A stretch of 64,000 nt of DNA from Telmatactis stephensoni (lineage: Eukaryota; Cnidaria; Anthozoa; Actiniaria; Isophelliidae), in the NCBI GenBank assembly GCA_029948255.1, contig JALIZF010001328.1:176754-240753 (forward strand), written 5' to 3'. Below, piece by piece: positions 32,194 to 45,330 of this stretch; positions within the stretch are counted from its first letter, which is position 1, and every line of letters begins with the position of its first letter. The position numbers were made by a program, and so were the translations under genes. Under the pieces are notes generated by a model, which did no database searches, had not been told where the DNA came from, and was given only the letters and a program-made list of their open reading frames with translations.

Positions 32194-35100
32194 ATGGCAA
32201 AGGCCTACATTTCACATTTTTTTATTGAGCCTCCTCACAAAAGGCAAAATTTGGGGTTTGTTGACAAGATTCAAACAAAAACAATGTTTTTAAATACTGT
32301 AAACTCAGAACTACTCAATGAAAGTGCACAAAAAGACGAACAAATTCGAGATCTTCAAACTCGCGTGCAGACACAAGAAAAAGAAATTGAAAAAGCAAAA
32401 AAAGAGATAGACAGGCTGAAAGCTGAAAGTAATACAAGTGCAAACGAAAATAAGAGGCCATTCCTTAATGGAAGGAAGCCATTTTCTGAGCTTAACCAAT
32501 CCAGAAAAATGCACAGGAAGAAGGACATCAAGTCATGGCTTGCTATTCAATTTGCAAAACTTCCACAAGAATGGAAAGTGATTGAGGTTTCTGACATATT
32601 TTTAACGTATTTTTTCAAAATTATAGCGTTATTCAAGAAATTTACATATTTTGACTAACTGATAATAACTTAGTTGTATTTCTCTCTTGTTTGAGAGCAT
32701 TGAAGGTAAAACTAGCTGATTCTCTAATCTACATCAAATTTATTCTATAATTCACCTCAATATTTTTCCCGTGAATTATGAAAATAAAGATGATTATAAA
32801 CATGCATGATTTCATCAAACTACAGAAAAAGACAAAATCTTTTATTATAAATAAGACTCATTTATTAATATCTTGGCTTAAACATGTTTTCATAGGCAAA
32901 AGACGACGGAGATGTGTCTGACGTTGCTTACAATGAACTAAAACTAGTTCCAAATTCTGGATTGCCATCTCTTAGTAGCCTTGTAAAAGAAAGGGCAAGA
33001 ATCAATTCTATTATTGAAGTTAAAGAATTTAATGTAAGTGCATGCATAACCACCACATTTCAATTTAACTCATATCAAGCACATATTTTTTGTAAATAAT
33101 TTCAATATTGTTGTCTTCATAAATATCAACAGGAGTCTACTGTCAAAGGATGCTCCAGGTCAGTCAAGACGATACTAGAATACTTGAGCCAAGACAAACA
33201 ATTCCAACAAGATTTTCTGTCGTCCAGTACTATATTTCTACGGTTTTCTGGCGATGGAAGGAAAACAACCCAAAAATTGGGCAGCACGATGACAACATTT
33301 TCTGTCCCTCTGGAAAATAGACTCAACAGGAGTCCAGATAAAGAATATTGTATTTCAATCTATGATGGTAGGTAGCAAGAATTATTTTTTCACTTTCTTT
33401 CCTATTCATCCTATTTAAGTGGGCTGACTTCTTATAATGATGATAATAATACATTATTTCTAAAGTGCCTTATCCCAGGCTCTAAGGTACTTTGCATCTA
33501 ACAAAAACAAACTTAGAAACTTACAATTTATATCAAAAATTAAAAAAGGATCTGGCCCCCAGGGAAAAGAAAACAAAAGAAGTCAGCCCAGATAACCATG
33601 CAGGCCAGATACATTTACAGGAATTTGAACAGTTTGGGAAATGTAAATCAAGGATACTTAATTCACATGATATTTTGCAAGCTGTTTAATTTCCTGTAAA
33701 AAACATTTCTTTAATAGAAGGAAGTAGTTTAGAAGTTATGGATAGAGGCAGCTAATTAGAATAAATTGATAGGTAAGGAAGACTATGGAATACTATCAGA
33801 GGGTCCGATGACCAACATATATAGAGAAATGGCAGATTGTGCACAGGCAGGAGTAAAGATTCAGGAAAAACTTCACAAGATTGACTGGTAATCCATATAT
33901 TAATAATGCAATGTATATATCATGATAGTACATGTAGATCAGAACAGTTTAGTATAATTTTATTGTAGATAATATTCAATGGTTCTTATAATGCTTACTT
34001 GCATTTTACATGTATTAATAATTTACATAAATGTTTTAGGCTCATGTGTGCTGACTGGAAATTTATGGCGGCCATCATGGGGATCAATAGTCCTAGTTCC
34101 AATTACTTTTGTCTTTGGTGCAAATGTTGCAAAGCAGAGCTAAGAAATTTTTCAAGTGAGTGTATAATATCATTTTATTGTAAGAAAGAATGAAAAGTTC
34201 AAATCAGCACTTGTTCCTATTGTGATGATAAAAAAACAAATACAAACTTTTATTAATATGTATAACCATATAATAATAACTTTGTTCAACAGTCCAGGAC
34301 TGGCCAATCACCAGAAGTTTAGAAAGTTGTCAAAAATTGTCAGATCAAAAAGAAGAGCGGTTTGGGGTCACCCATAAGCCATTGGTCCCAATTGAGTTTA
34401 AAAACATTGTAACGGACACACTCCACCTAAAATTGAGGATAAGAGGAAAGCTTCTAAATCAGGTATGTATATATTTGTAACATGTTAAGCAAAAAGGTTA
34501 TTAGGTACTTAAATTTAAAAAAACAGCAGCAGCGTTTTATCAAGAAACCAGAGGCAAAGCCAAGGGCTTTTTCATACTTGATAAAATAAGTGCTGCAAGT
34601 TTTTTAAATGGCTTAAAGAACTCCATCCTAAATTTCATGTTTTGTATAATAAATCAATTTTTTCAGAGAAAATCCACATCAAATTTTATATAAATTAAGA
34701 TATTTATCAGATATAAAGATACTTGTCATGGTTATAATTTCCATTGTGTAGTTCCAGAAAATATCCATACCCCCACTGTGGAGGGAATTGGAAATTCTGG
34801 AGGGGATAGAGGTCAGAAAAAGAACAAAATTACAGAGTTTGTATGGAAGAAAAATGGAAGTTCCAGAGGGTCGGCTACGCCTCGTGCTACTCATTACGCT
34901 TCTTTCGTGCTTAGCAACCTCCCGTGTGCATCTATAACTCGATGGACGCACGCTACTTATGAACCATTTCTTAATTATATTACTTATCAAAGGTCTAGCA
35001 GTCAAATATTTTTGTCTAAGAAAATCGAAGTTAAAGTTAATGCAAATTAACAAAAATCTCCATCCAATATAGAGATCTGCATTATGGCCGTTGTGATTTC

Positions 35101-36249
35101 TATTGTTATCTAATAAATTATTAATGAGTTTTATAAATATTCAATATAGGTTGCATGCTGGTCTATTGAGCAGAAAACAAAAGATCAAATGATTGCGGCA
35201 ATGTCAAAGATAGGTAAAAAACTAATCAAGGTATATTAAAGGCCTGTGGTACATGTATCAGTGGCAAAATCCCATCCCTTAGTACCTTGAGATTAAATAA
35301 TGTTAGTTATAATTATACAAGATATGTTCCCCTCAGAATTTTGCATTTAAATTTCTGTCTTGTTAAGAATTTTGAAAGACATCTCTTTTTATTGCAGGGG
35401 TGAGGTTTACCTTTTACGATGTCCAGGACAACAATGGAAAAACTACAAGCAAATGGACATCATTAGACGGTATGTAAAGGTTTAAGTTTCTTATTATAAT
35501 TAATATATGGGTAATGAATTAATATAATTTGCCAATTAGAAAATCATACATTTCAGTCGAGCAAAAATGATCATATATGCAGATAATTATATTTTAAAAA
35601 CACAAAATGATTTCTTTATAAAATATGTAGTATATGATGTAGTAGATGTTACAGGTACTTAAAAAACTCATTAATAATTCATAAGGCAAACACAATGAAA
35701 ATCGCCACCGTGACGAGTGTCTTTATATCTGATAAAGATTCGGCCTAATTTGCATCAACTTTAACCTCGATTTTCTCCAAGATAAATGAAGATATTTTTG
35801 ATTTTCTTTTAGAGAATAACTCTAATATGTGTTGGAGTTTTTTAAGCCGTATAAAGAACTCGAGAGAGTGTTTTATCGGTATAAAGATCCTCGCCTACGG
35901 CTCGGATCTTTATATCCGATAAAACACTCTCTCTCGTTCTTTATACTATACATAAATTAGATGAATCTGGATATGTTTTGGTGAATTTTGGAACTTAACT
36001 AGGTGAATCAAGATTTACCTAGTAGATAAATTAGTCAACATTCATAAAGGGATTCCATTTTGGAGACTCATTTATAAAACAGGCACTTTGGTTTCCTAAG
36101 TGGTTCTCAAAAGGACAAGAACATTTTTCCCAAACCTCCCCTCTCTCACCCCATCCTTCCAGTTCCCACTACTCTTGAATCCCTTCCCACTCTATTCCTA
36201 CTTGGGTTTACCTTGACTTACCTGATTCCAAAATTCACCTGTAACATAA

Positions 36250-36284
<35 letters not shown>

Positions 36285-38702
36285 CAAGTTCCGTACAGCC
36301 ATGACCTTGAGCCAAATATTTTCCCGTCTGGCCCGACCGAACTCAGTCAACAAGCATTTTATCATATGACCTCTTTTTCTGTTTTAAAAAGTGCTAAAAA
36401 CCTCTGTAATACAAATAGAAATACAGCGCGCGGAAACAAGTAGGTCTGTACGGATTTTTACGGACCCGCTCACGTCAGCCTGTTCGGACCCCATCACGTG
36501 ACTTTTTCCAAAGGTTTTATTAAGAGCGCGCGAGTGGGGAAATATGGGTCATATGATAATATATTATATTATTAATATAATTTTTTTTTATTATAGGTGA
36601 TGACCTTGAAAATGTAATAGATAACCTAGATTTATCTCTGTTTCTTACCAACATGAAGGACAATTCCAAAACAAGCTTGGACTGCCTAACAAAGGCACAG
36701 CTTGTTTTGGCATGTAAAAAGTACAACCTTGGGACAACAGGCACCAAGGCATTTTTGCGTGCAATTTTACAGCACTATTTAAAAGTGCACAAAATACAGT
36801 TTCAGGTAATTTAAATGTAAATGGAATTAAGTTACACAATCACTGTTTTATTGTTACTGACTTTACTTAATACTTCACAAAAGTTATATGATGATTCAAG
36901 ATACTTATATATAGCTTCATCATCTACATTAGTTATCATCAGTTCAGACCAGCCAACACACTGGACTGGATATTCCCAAGTTAAAACAAGTATGGCATGG
37001 ATTTGAGGTGCTAGCAAAAGCTTTAAAAGTCCAGAAAGATGACCCATCGTACTTGAATCCTACTGAGTTCCAGGAGAAAGCTAGACAATGGGCCATATTA
37101 TTTCAAGAGGTTACTTTTGATGAGGTACTTTACTTAATTAAATGCCTCATTAAATTTTTTGTTATACCCCATAGTCAAACCTGTTTTTCTTATTGGTTGA
37201 GTGCATGTTGCACAGAGGGAATATAATCTCTAATAAGTTCACACACAGGTAACAAAAATTAAGTGTGATTAATAATAATAAGGTCACAGTCCACTGAAAA
37301 CACCATTCAAATACATTTTTCTTCTAAAACCTATTTGAAATTTTAGAAAGTTTTTCTTCATTTGACTAATGGGGATACAACAAAATACCTTATGACTGAT
37401 CCCTTGGGAAAGCAGTTAGTTTTGTTTTCCTTGAAACAATAAATTAAAATTGTCAGGAAACAGAACTAATTGTTAAGCTGGTTATTTAGTGTTAAATCTC
37501 TCAAAAAAATAATGAAAACACTGTTCTTCTAGACAAAAGTCTTGTATGACCAGTATATATAGCATGTGTCCTAACAGAGACCTGAGAGTCTGCCTGACTG
37601 AGACTGCCTGATGAAATGATTACAAAGAATACAAAAGTTAGAAACTAGCCATTTCTAATAGAAAGTGAAGTGCTGCGAGCAGAAAACAGCTGGTGTATCC
37701 ACGTTAGCAGAACTGTTAAGTTCCCCTAAAACTCACGAAAGTACACCGCTTTCTCTGATATATGAAATGTTTCTTGTCTATCTCTTGTGCGTTGTGTGAC
37801 GAACACTGCTAGTTGACCTTCATTGAACTACAAAACATAATTCTCCAGGATCAGTGTCGGACACACACAGTTCAAAATATTTAGCACTTTGAGTAAAAGC
37901 AATTTTTCAAACAATCACAAACGGCTAGCGTTGGCAATGATTATAAAACTAACTGATTTTAAAAAGCTAGTTGTACGTTGCATCACGGTCGAAGATACCG
38001 CATTGTCTACTGTATTTGACGCTTTAGATTAAACGAATGATAAATCAATTCCATCACATACAAAGTATAAAATTTTCTTTCATAGGGTAACCAAATATAT
38101 TGCACAGATTCTCAGCGCGACCTCACTTCATACTTATTATCTTGGCTTGAATTGATTCGGCCCGTAGACAAGCTTCGATTCGAACAGTAATACGCAAAAT
38201 GACCCGTAACAGAACATTGCCCTCTCAAAAAAATATCACTTAGCATTTTGTAACCCTCATTTATACTTCGAGAAACATAAAACCTCTCGAATGGAATCGC
38301 ACAGGAATCCCAATTCATCCCTGTGACGTCAAGGTTCGCCATGAACATACCACCGTACATAAAAATCGAGTTGGTGGATCAATATTAAGGTGACGTCATA
38401 AATCGCACAGGGATCCCACACCAAGAATAGTGTTGCTGCTAATAATAATAATAATAAGGACTTTCTATAAATAGACAACCTGAGTGGAGATTTAATTTCA
38501 CACTACAGGTGTAAAATACCACTTAGCCTCAACCCCATGACCTGGGACTTAGAGACTAAGCACTCTCTGCAGAATGAGGGTGGTGCCAATGATTGCAGAT
38601 GTCTGCATGCCACCCAGCACATCTGGAATACCGAGATCTTTCAAGTACCCCTCAAGATTGCTTGACACGACCCCTAAAGTGCCAACGACCAATGGAATCA
38701 CC

Positions 38703-38780
<78 letters not shown>

Positions 38781-39796
38781 CAATAAATAAATAAATAAAT
38801 AATGATGATGATGAATATAATCTTTATATTTTCAGGATGTAACTCCATACATGCATGGTAAGACATCATAATATTTACTACCATTAGCTAGAACACAAAA
38901 ACACATTTAATTTGTATATTACTTTTCAATTACTACCATTTTTGTTCTACCAGGAACAGCAAACATTTTATCGAGCTTGTCCAAGGGTGAAACCTGTTAG
39001 TTTGTTTAGATCGACAAACGACTACATTTGAGATATCAAGTTTGACATATCCAAACTTTCCTTTTGCCACATTTGTAGGCTGAGAAATATTTAAAAGATG
39101 ATTTATTTCTTCACTAGAGTCAGAGACCTTTCTTATAATTACAAAATATTTACAAAGTACATGATTAAGAACTCAGAATGCTGCATTATACTAGCCTTGA
39201 GCATTTTCTCAAATGTGTCATGTTCACTGTCTGAATGTTAATTATTAGTACCGCAAGAAACTTGGCCATTGTCTAGACAAACGTTTTTCAATCAAAACAA
39301 ACACAGAAAGTTTGCCTTTCACTGTAGCTCGAAAATGGTAGTATGTTGATAATGATGTACTTTTTGTTATATAAAAACTTAAATTGTTACATAATTGAAC
39401 AAGATCTCATCATAACAAAACATACATTATATCATGCTTCTAGTACTAGTTTACCATGTACCTCAGTTCCTTTCCAAATTTGGCACCATCCACCAGCTGA
39501 ACTGTCAAACTGTGGAGAAGAAGAATCATCTTCAGAACAGAACATTCCACCGTGGCAGCCAAAAAGGTGGCCGAAATTCAAACTATACGATTCAGGTAAT
39601 ATATAGAGAGAGAATAATATACTACCATTCTAATCCGTGCCTCTGTCTATTTGACTCTGTTTTAAAATACTACAAATAAATTTTTCACAGAATGCATTTT
39701 GTTTCACAGGTGATGGAAAAAGAAAACAGAAAGCTATATTACCGAATAAATAATGTATATAGGGTAAAACGCAAGTACAACAAGCAGGCAGTATAA
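32194..39796 (+). CDS. Thirteen-exon gene, uncharacterised family of early animals
   Basis: Exons 32194-32586, 32896-33033, 33133-33367, 33773-33887, 34040-34155, 34293-34462, 35150-35213, 35398-35469, 36597-36805, 36948-37124, 38836-38857, 39444-39595 and 39710-39796. They join through GT-AG introns in phase to 1950 nt, 649 residues, with no stop. Start ATG 32194 lies in AAGATGG. Visible parts: a coiled coil (about 45-90), FSGDGRKTTQ, ADWKF followed by SNYFCLWCKCC (Cys pair), a TDTLHLKLRIRGKLLNQ helix, a SAP-like helix pair before the Q-rich join, and a C-terminal EKKNHLQNR...KGG segment. Spaced acidic residues (SGDG, ADWKF) recall degenerate RNase H-fold transposases of repeated cnidarian and sponge families, but I cannot name it. 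The clean frame suggests a functional protein. Confidence 0.72.
33420..33590. repeat. Fold-back repeat in intron 3 of the 13-exon gene
   Basis: GTGGGCTGACTTCTTA at 33420 pairs with AGAAGTCAGCCCA near 33580. It lies in the intron and does not touch exons. Confidence 0.6.
34725..34800. repeat. Dispersed repeat end, AGTTCCAGAAAATATCCATACC
   Basis: TGTGTAGTTCCAGAAAATAT followed by CCATACC and an AATTGGAAATTCTGG core recurs in inverted orientation at 47150-47225. It is thus a dispersed element family. It is intronic here. Confidence 0.75.
35855..35937. repeat. Strong hairpin, about 35-bp stem
   Basis: GAGAGAGTGTTTTATCGGTA followed by TAAAGATCC pairs with the reverse complement after a 13-base loop (TCGCCTACGGCTC). 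It is within an intron. It is probably a tiny fold-back element rather than an RNA gene. Confidence 0.7.
38440..38701 (-). mobile_element. 3' end of a LINE, reverse-transcriptase C-terminal piece
   Basis: On the minus strand 38549-38701 encodes IPLVVGTLGVV, LEGYLKDLGIPDVLGGMQ, TSAIIGTTLILQRVLS and a stop. This is the conserved C-terminal tail of a group of non-LTR reverse transcriptases (VIGALG...LGI...LLGTARILRKVL). The 3' untranslated part runs to a TTA-repeat tail at about 38440-38457. It is strongly 5'-truncated and intronic to the 13-exon gene. Confidence 0.65.
38703..38815. repeat. (AAT)n microsatellite, about 75 bp, then AAATn and GATn
   Basis: An uninterrupted AAT run followed by AAC, AAAT and GAT units, at the broken inner edge of the LINE fragment. 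The poly-N and poly-Y frames over it are not genes. Confidence 0.95.
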
Positions 39797-40832
39797 TCAT
39801 TTAGGCCATTTGAAACTGTCTGCATAACAGATAACAATATTCAGTATTTTCATTATCAGCAACAAATTAACTTCCCTCAAAAGGCCTACATGCTATCTGC
39901 AAAACTAATACATATACTACAGAAACAAAAATAACACATAATTAAAGAACCACCAGGCTCAAATTTCTCAATTAAGTATATAATAATTTAATTATACTGG
40001 CTGCTTCTAACAGAAGGTGAAGTGCTGTGAGCTGTTTAAGTATTGTATATTGTATTATTTAAGATGTTTTCAAACAAGTTGTGTTAAGAGCTTGATACAA
40101 CAAGTTTTAAAAAATGTACAAGTATATTTTATTCACATTTATTACTTTTTCAAACAATTACTGCCACAGTTGTAGCATTGATTATAGAAAAAATGTGAAT
40201 TCGGCATGCTGTGGAGGCTAAAGAATACTTGATAAATATCTGATATTCAGTTCTTTGAAGAACGTTCAAATACAACATTACTATCATCTTGTGAGCAATG
40301 AAAATTAAATTCGTAAAAGGGCATGGCCTCTGAGAAATATCACTTAGCATTTTGTGATCAGTTGATGTACACTTTGAGAAGCATAATGGTAGTTATGAAT
40401 AACTTACAATGATTTTACCTCGGAAACAAAACACAGCTGAATCTTAGAGTTAAAACTCATGTTAATTGGCACACAGTGTCTCTGTGGCCTTCACTATCAC
40501 TTTGATGAATAATTCCATGAAGGACAAGAAAATTAGCAATTAAAATTGATCAACAGATCAACACAAAAACTATAGTTCAGTGAATGGCATGTTCACAAAT
40601 ATCTCTCCCTCATGGTATCAAGCTTGTTGCCACCATAAGTGTTACTGCAAGCCTACCATATCAGCCTGACCAATGATATATATGGACCAGTGCTCTAATA
40701 CAAGTTTAAGTCATTCAAAAGCCTTAATTAAAGCCCAATCTTTTGTCCAGGGCTTTAAACTTTGGTATATTAAGTAGAATAAAGTAAATAGAAACATTGC
40801 TACTCCTCTTCGGTAGGACAATTGCAAGTTAG

Positions 40833-40978
40833 AGTACAAACTGAAAAGGGTGCAACAAATAGTATTAAATAGTGCTTATAATTATTTAAATTATTTTGCT
40901 TTTTGTTGCTTAATTAGAACCATTTAGTACTAAATAGTATAAAGTATTGCACACTTTTAGTGTTTATGCTCTATCCCC
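40833..40978. mobile_element. Fold-back MITE related to the 29187 family
   Basis: AGAGTACAAACTGAAAAGGG-TGCAAC at the left pairs with TGCACACTTTTAGTGTTTATGCTCT at the right, with TATTAAATAGTGC/GTACTAAATAGTATA inside. The surrounding 39800-41580 stretch shows no gene. Confidence 0.6.
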
Positions 40979-41586
40979 TCCCCTAAAACAAATGAAATTA
41001 CCTGGGTTTACTAGGTTTCACCTCAGCACACATGATAGTCATTTAACAAAGGAATCTTTTTAGAATCTTGTGTACTTCACTAGTCTTGTGTGATCAATTG
41101 CTAAAAAAATGCAAGACAAATATATTACATTTTAATACAACCTCTTTGTTCTCTGTCATCTTTACTTCACCATTACAATTTAATTAATCCATTTTAACCA
41201 CTCTTAACAAAGACAACAGAAATAAAAATAAAGATTCATGAGTTGTACTCTCTATTGTATTTACTGTTCTTATTAGCTAGAGTGGTTAATTTTCATCTAC
41301 CCGTGAAATAAATACCAGCAGTTAATATGTATTAAATTTGGATTAGTATAACAGTATATATCTTGGTATCTAATGGAAAATCATGCTGAGTCTTCATTAC
41401 CCAACAGTTAAGATTTATTGACAGTTAAAGATCAAAAATTGAGTTTGTTCTCGGTGTTACTGCTTTAATAACACACGGCCGAAGTTAAATAACAAATAAG
41501 CTTATAATTAGGCTTTCATAAAGAAACACCGAAGTCTTACGAAGAACATTGTGTAAGAAAACTGAATTGTCGGCCAGTACTGGCTT

Positions 41587-41850
41587 TTAAAGTATGACGG
41601 CTGCTTCATTTAACTTAAAACTACATTTACTTACCCTAGTTTTTCTCGAGTTCCGCCTGCATCTTGTAAGTGAACGCCGAAGGGTAGGTAAATCGCTGAT
41701 TACTTTGCCAAATTTGAACCAGACCATAGCATCTAAGCTTCTATTCAGGCTTAACGTTTGGATTGATAATTTATGAAACATTTTCCGATAGCATGAAGCA
41801 AATAATTCACACAATTCAACGCGCCTTCTTTTCGAGAGGACGCCATTTTG
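41587..41850 (-). other. Possible coding exon, basic protein, family unknown
   Basis: The minus strand has an open frame with KRRRVELCELFASCYRKMFH and KFGKVISDLPTLRRSL, followed by a good donor (ACTAG|GTAAGT) at about 41636. An ATG in Kozak-like context (AAAATGGCG) lies just upstream but in another frame. It may be a 5' exon of a minus-strand gene. Evidence is weak. Confidence 0.25.
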
Positions 41851-42156
41851 GATTTTGAACAGGGAAAAGCCAAGCCTGCCTAATATGGAATTCAATATCC
41901 CAAATATGGTATTGCATATTCCATATATGGGATTCACCGAGCACTGTGAGGAACGACACTCTGCCCATTGCAATAGTTTGATATGCATTTCTTTTTGATG
42001 ACCAAAAGCGATAATGTGTCCTTAGCCTCCTCCATGAATTCCGTAACTGAGCAATCAAAAGAGTCTCATTAATTCATATCATTGGACTATTTAAATCTTT
42101 TCAGAATTACAAATTCATTCATCTATTGTTTGCACTTTAGACATATAAATCCTGTT

Positions 42157-42293
42157 CAGGCCTAGTTCAAACGTCGCATCTCACATGTACCGAATTCAAT
42201 GCAAATTAGTCAAATCTTTTGTTTCTACTCATTATCATCTCATTTGCATTGAATTCAGCACGTGAGATGCGACATTTGAACTAGGCCTGAGGT
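42157..42293. mobile_element. Fold-back MITE, CAGGCCTAGTTCAAA ends
   Basis: CAGGCCTAGTTCAAACGTCG and its inverted copy TGACATTTGAACTAGGCCTG-like end enclose a short centre; arms of about 50 bp pair nearly perfectly. It has no coding potential. Confidence 0.8.
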
Positions 42294-42636
42294 TTATTGG
42301 AAGAACAATTAAAATAAAGTTTCTTTAGATAAAGACGCATTATTGTTTGCTTGGTACAATGAAATTGTTGTTATGCATATGTAAATACTTGGTGCGTAAA
42401 AGCTGCGTCAAATGCGTCAAAAATCTCGCTATTATGAGAAATCTCTAATAAAATATACGAAACTCCTGTGATGTTGATTTGTTGTTATTCTAGTTTTCTT
42501 TGTACTTATTAACAATAGAGGTGTTGCATAATTTCCTAATTTGCATGTGTAACGTAAAATAACGTACAATAGTGGATTAGTGGTCTTATGCTGAACAACT
42601 CTATTGATTACATTATTGTAATAATTTTCTTATAAG

Positions 42637-43594
42637 AACCACTGGCCGTATCTTGTCCATCAATTTTGTCAAAGATGGTCATTTTACAAAGGAAATAGAC
42701 AAAGAGCTCCACCACAGGATTCTGCCTCTAATGGAAGCCAACAAGGTAAAACACGACATGGTGTTCCCATTGTGTCACTTAATGAGCTTTTATCAGGCAT
42801 TTTTAAATTTGTAAAACAGGAAAAGAATTACCATAGCTGGAAAGAGCATGTTAACATTAGCAAGACAGTGAAGTTTGAAGGAATTAAATCCAAAACTCGC
42901 GAGAATATGAATTTTTGAAAAGTGTGAATTTGTAAGAAAACCTTTGCTGGTAGGCATCTCTTGCCTACCAGCGAATGTTTTCATACAAAATTTCGATTTT
43001 GGAAAATTCATATCTTCGTGAGTTTGAAAGTTACTTCATTCAAACTTCACAGTTTTACTCATTTTGACGTGCTCTTTCCAGCTATGGTAATTATATTTCT
43101 GTACTGTGACTTTTGGAATTACATGATAAAAGCTCATTGTCTTCAGCAGGATTTTATTTGCAACTGTCATTTAGATCATTTCACTTGACTGTGTTGTGAT
43201 CAAGAGCATCACTTTATCTCATGATTTTACTTATACCTAATACGAGTAAAACAAGTCAGATTTTTGTGGTTGTGATTTCTTGGTTGTGGTGGTCATTTCA
43301 ATCGATTAGTTGTAATTAATTGTAGTTATGGCATTAAAGGCAATAATGTTATTTTATTTAATAAATGGTTAACAAAATTAATGTTATCAGTATGGAAACA
43401 AGATAATTTACCTGAAAATTGCTTTTCATTAAATTTAGGGATTCATGATTGCATGGATAATGCAATTTGGGCAACAAATCTCAGATTCTGAAGAATCATT
43501 ATACCATCTCCAAGAAATCTTAGCGAGGCTAGTGCCAAACCAGCAGCCAAGATGGTACAAAGGTGCTAGCCTCCTTATTTATACATACTGCCTG
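42637..43594 (+). CDS. Two exons of an unrecognised multi-exon gene
   Basis: Exon 42637-42745 (TGRILSINFVKDGHFTKEID..., donor GTAAAA) and exon 43439-43594 (GFMIAWIMQFGQQI...LPNQQPRWYKG-like, donor GTAAGG) join in phase 0. Both have acceptor AGs and protein-like composition. Upstream exons must exist, since the first begins in phase 1. Later exons could be those at 44606-44686 and 45331-46245, although phase between them does not fit with the pieces seen. Family unknown; partial gene model. Confidence 0.45.
42778..43142. mobile_element. Long fold-back element, about 365 bp
   Basis: AATGAGCTTTTATCA at the left and its inverted partner TGATAAAAGCTCATT at the right. Inner arms share ATTACCATAGCTGGAAAGAG. 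The centre is GGTAGGCATCTCTTGCCTACC. It sits in the intron between the two exons of the surrounding gene. Confidence 0.8.
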
Positions 43595-43765
43595 GTAAGG
43601 AGCTTGTTAAATCCTGTGCTAGAATATATAGGTGATGCATTGTGTCTATAATTGACTTTGACTGTCAATAATTATTAACTTATGTTAGAGTGCACGTGAC
43701 ATAGTGTGAAACAATAAACCCTAAGTATTAAGCACAAATAGTATTTAGTTAGGAGCTTTGCAGTT

Positions 43766-43893
43766 TATGTACAAACTAAGAATTCACCAAGGCATAAATA
43801 CGATGACAAAGGAATCTATTCACAGAAAATGCATCTTGGGATTTTTTTTTCGGCATTGTGTTTATTCCTCAGTGAATTCGTACTAGTACATAA
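43766..43893. repeat. Fold-back repeat, TATGTACAAACTAAGAATTCAC ends
   Basis: The left arm pairs imperfectly with GTGAATTCGTACTAGTACATAA on the right. Arms are about 40 bp. Confidence 0.5.
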
Positions 43894-44169
43894 CTAAATA
43901 TTATCATGGCACTAAATTGCAAGAAAAGATTCATGCTTATGTGGTGTGCACTCTATATTGCAAATGGCAATTCAGTCAAAACTGACCAAAGAAAATGGAA
44001 ATGTAAGTACACTCTTCTTTTTTGACCAATGTGTCTGAATTTGGACTGATTTCTTTATTTTATCAAAGGGCCCAACCTGCTGGAAATGTATGACAATCAT
44101 CATGATAGTCTAGATCTATGGTTAACCCTATTATTTATAGACCTTGATGTGGATTTCCACTGGTTACAC

Positions 44170-44605
44170 AGTTAAAACTGAGGCTACTCAACTGGGACAA
44201 CCTTGAGGAAACAAGAATTAAGCATAAAGCACTGTTGATGCACAAAATCTATAATAGAACTGCACCAGAGCGCTTAGTAACCTCTTTCACCTCTTGAGTA
44301 ACACAGCTGACCATAATTTGAGGGGTGCAAGCTCTAAATTCATCCTGCCACGCCCAAATTCTGAAAGCCTTAAAAAAAGCTTCAGTTACAACGGAGCAGT
44401 GGTTTGGAATAGTTTACCCTCCGAAATCCGTGAAACTGCACCATTTTCAAGTTTTTATAATAAGATTTTATCAACTACCTATTTATTTATTAGTCTTAAG
44501 AATTTCTTGTTTTATTATATTTTAGATTATAATTGTTCACACAACATACATGTAAACCAGCTGATTGGCTGTTGTATTTTTTGCGTCTAAATAAAGGTTA
44601 CTACT
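44170..44605 (+). mobile_element. Truncated LINE, reverse-transcriptase C-terminus
   Basis: The plus strand encodes LLMHKIYNRTAPERL, NHNLRGA-like sequence, LPRPNSESLKKSFSYNG and AVVWNSLPSEIRETAPFSSF. This is the conserved thumb/C-terminal end of CR1/L2-style LINE reverse transcriptases. A stop or shift splits it (TGA/TAA near 44295-44320). The 3' end runs into AATAAAGGTTACTACTA. Heavily 5'-truncated. Confidence 0.75.
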
Positions 44606-44686
44606 AAAACCAAGTCAGGCGACTCAATTCCAGCCATTTCAATGTGTGTCTCGGTTATAGACAATTTTCCAACTGTTGGAAAAGAG
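44606..44686 (+). CDS. Possible internal exon (SGDSIPAISMCVSVIDNFPTVG)
   Basis: A short open stretch with a donor GTAATT after GAG follows the LINE tail. The acceptor is unclear because the LINE end abuts it. It may belong to the 42637-43594 gene. Confidence 0.25.
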
Positions 44687-45330
44687 GTAATTGATCCACA
44701 CATCAGTCTCATATTAATTAAGTCGTTCCAGCGCTCTATCTAACTACAATATGCATATTGCACAAATTAATGTTGACATGCATACAATCGTGGCATTGGG
44801 GCATCCAGAGCCCTTTTGTAATCTGTAACAATAAGGCACTAATTCTAAATTGAAATAATGCATCCATGTATAATGCACCCAGCCTGAAATGGAAAATCAC
44901 TGTAAACATTGAATTGTTGATGGTTTTAAAACTTCTTTTTCCTGTATAAGAGAAACTTTCATTTATTGGTGCTTAAAATCTTAACAATAATGAAAGCCAA
45001 ACTGTCAAAAAAGGTTGATATATAATAGGAAATAAATATTGGTGTTGATGTTTAAAGAAAGAATCGAGTGTAAAGTATCTTTTAATGAGAGATGTACAGG
45101 GAATTCAACTGCCTAACTTTATAACTCCACCCAAAAGTCAATTAATTCCAAGTTCATGCAGCAGTAATAATTGTGCAGTGCTAGTAATTTTGCTATCACT
45201 GTATTCAGTAGGCAAAGTTTTAATCAAAAATATATAGAAGTTAGAATCATTTATAAATAGTTTGTCCATTTCTTTGTCTGTGTCAAAATTGTTAATTTTA
45301 ATTTTAGTTATCTTTTTCATTATTTTGCAG

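Noticed and set aside
38593..38884. Poly-Asn and poly-Tyr open frames
   Set aside because: They are translations of the AAT microsatellite and have no coding features.
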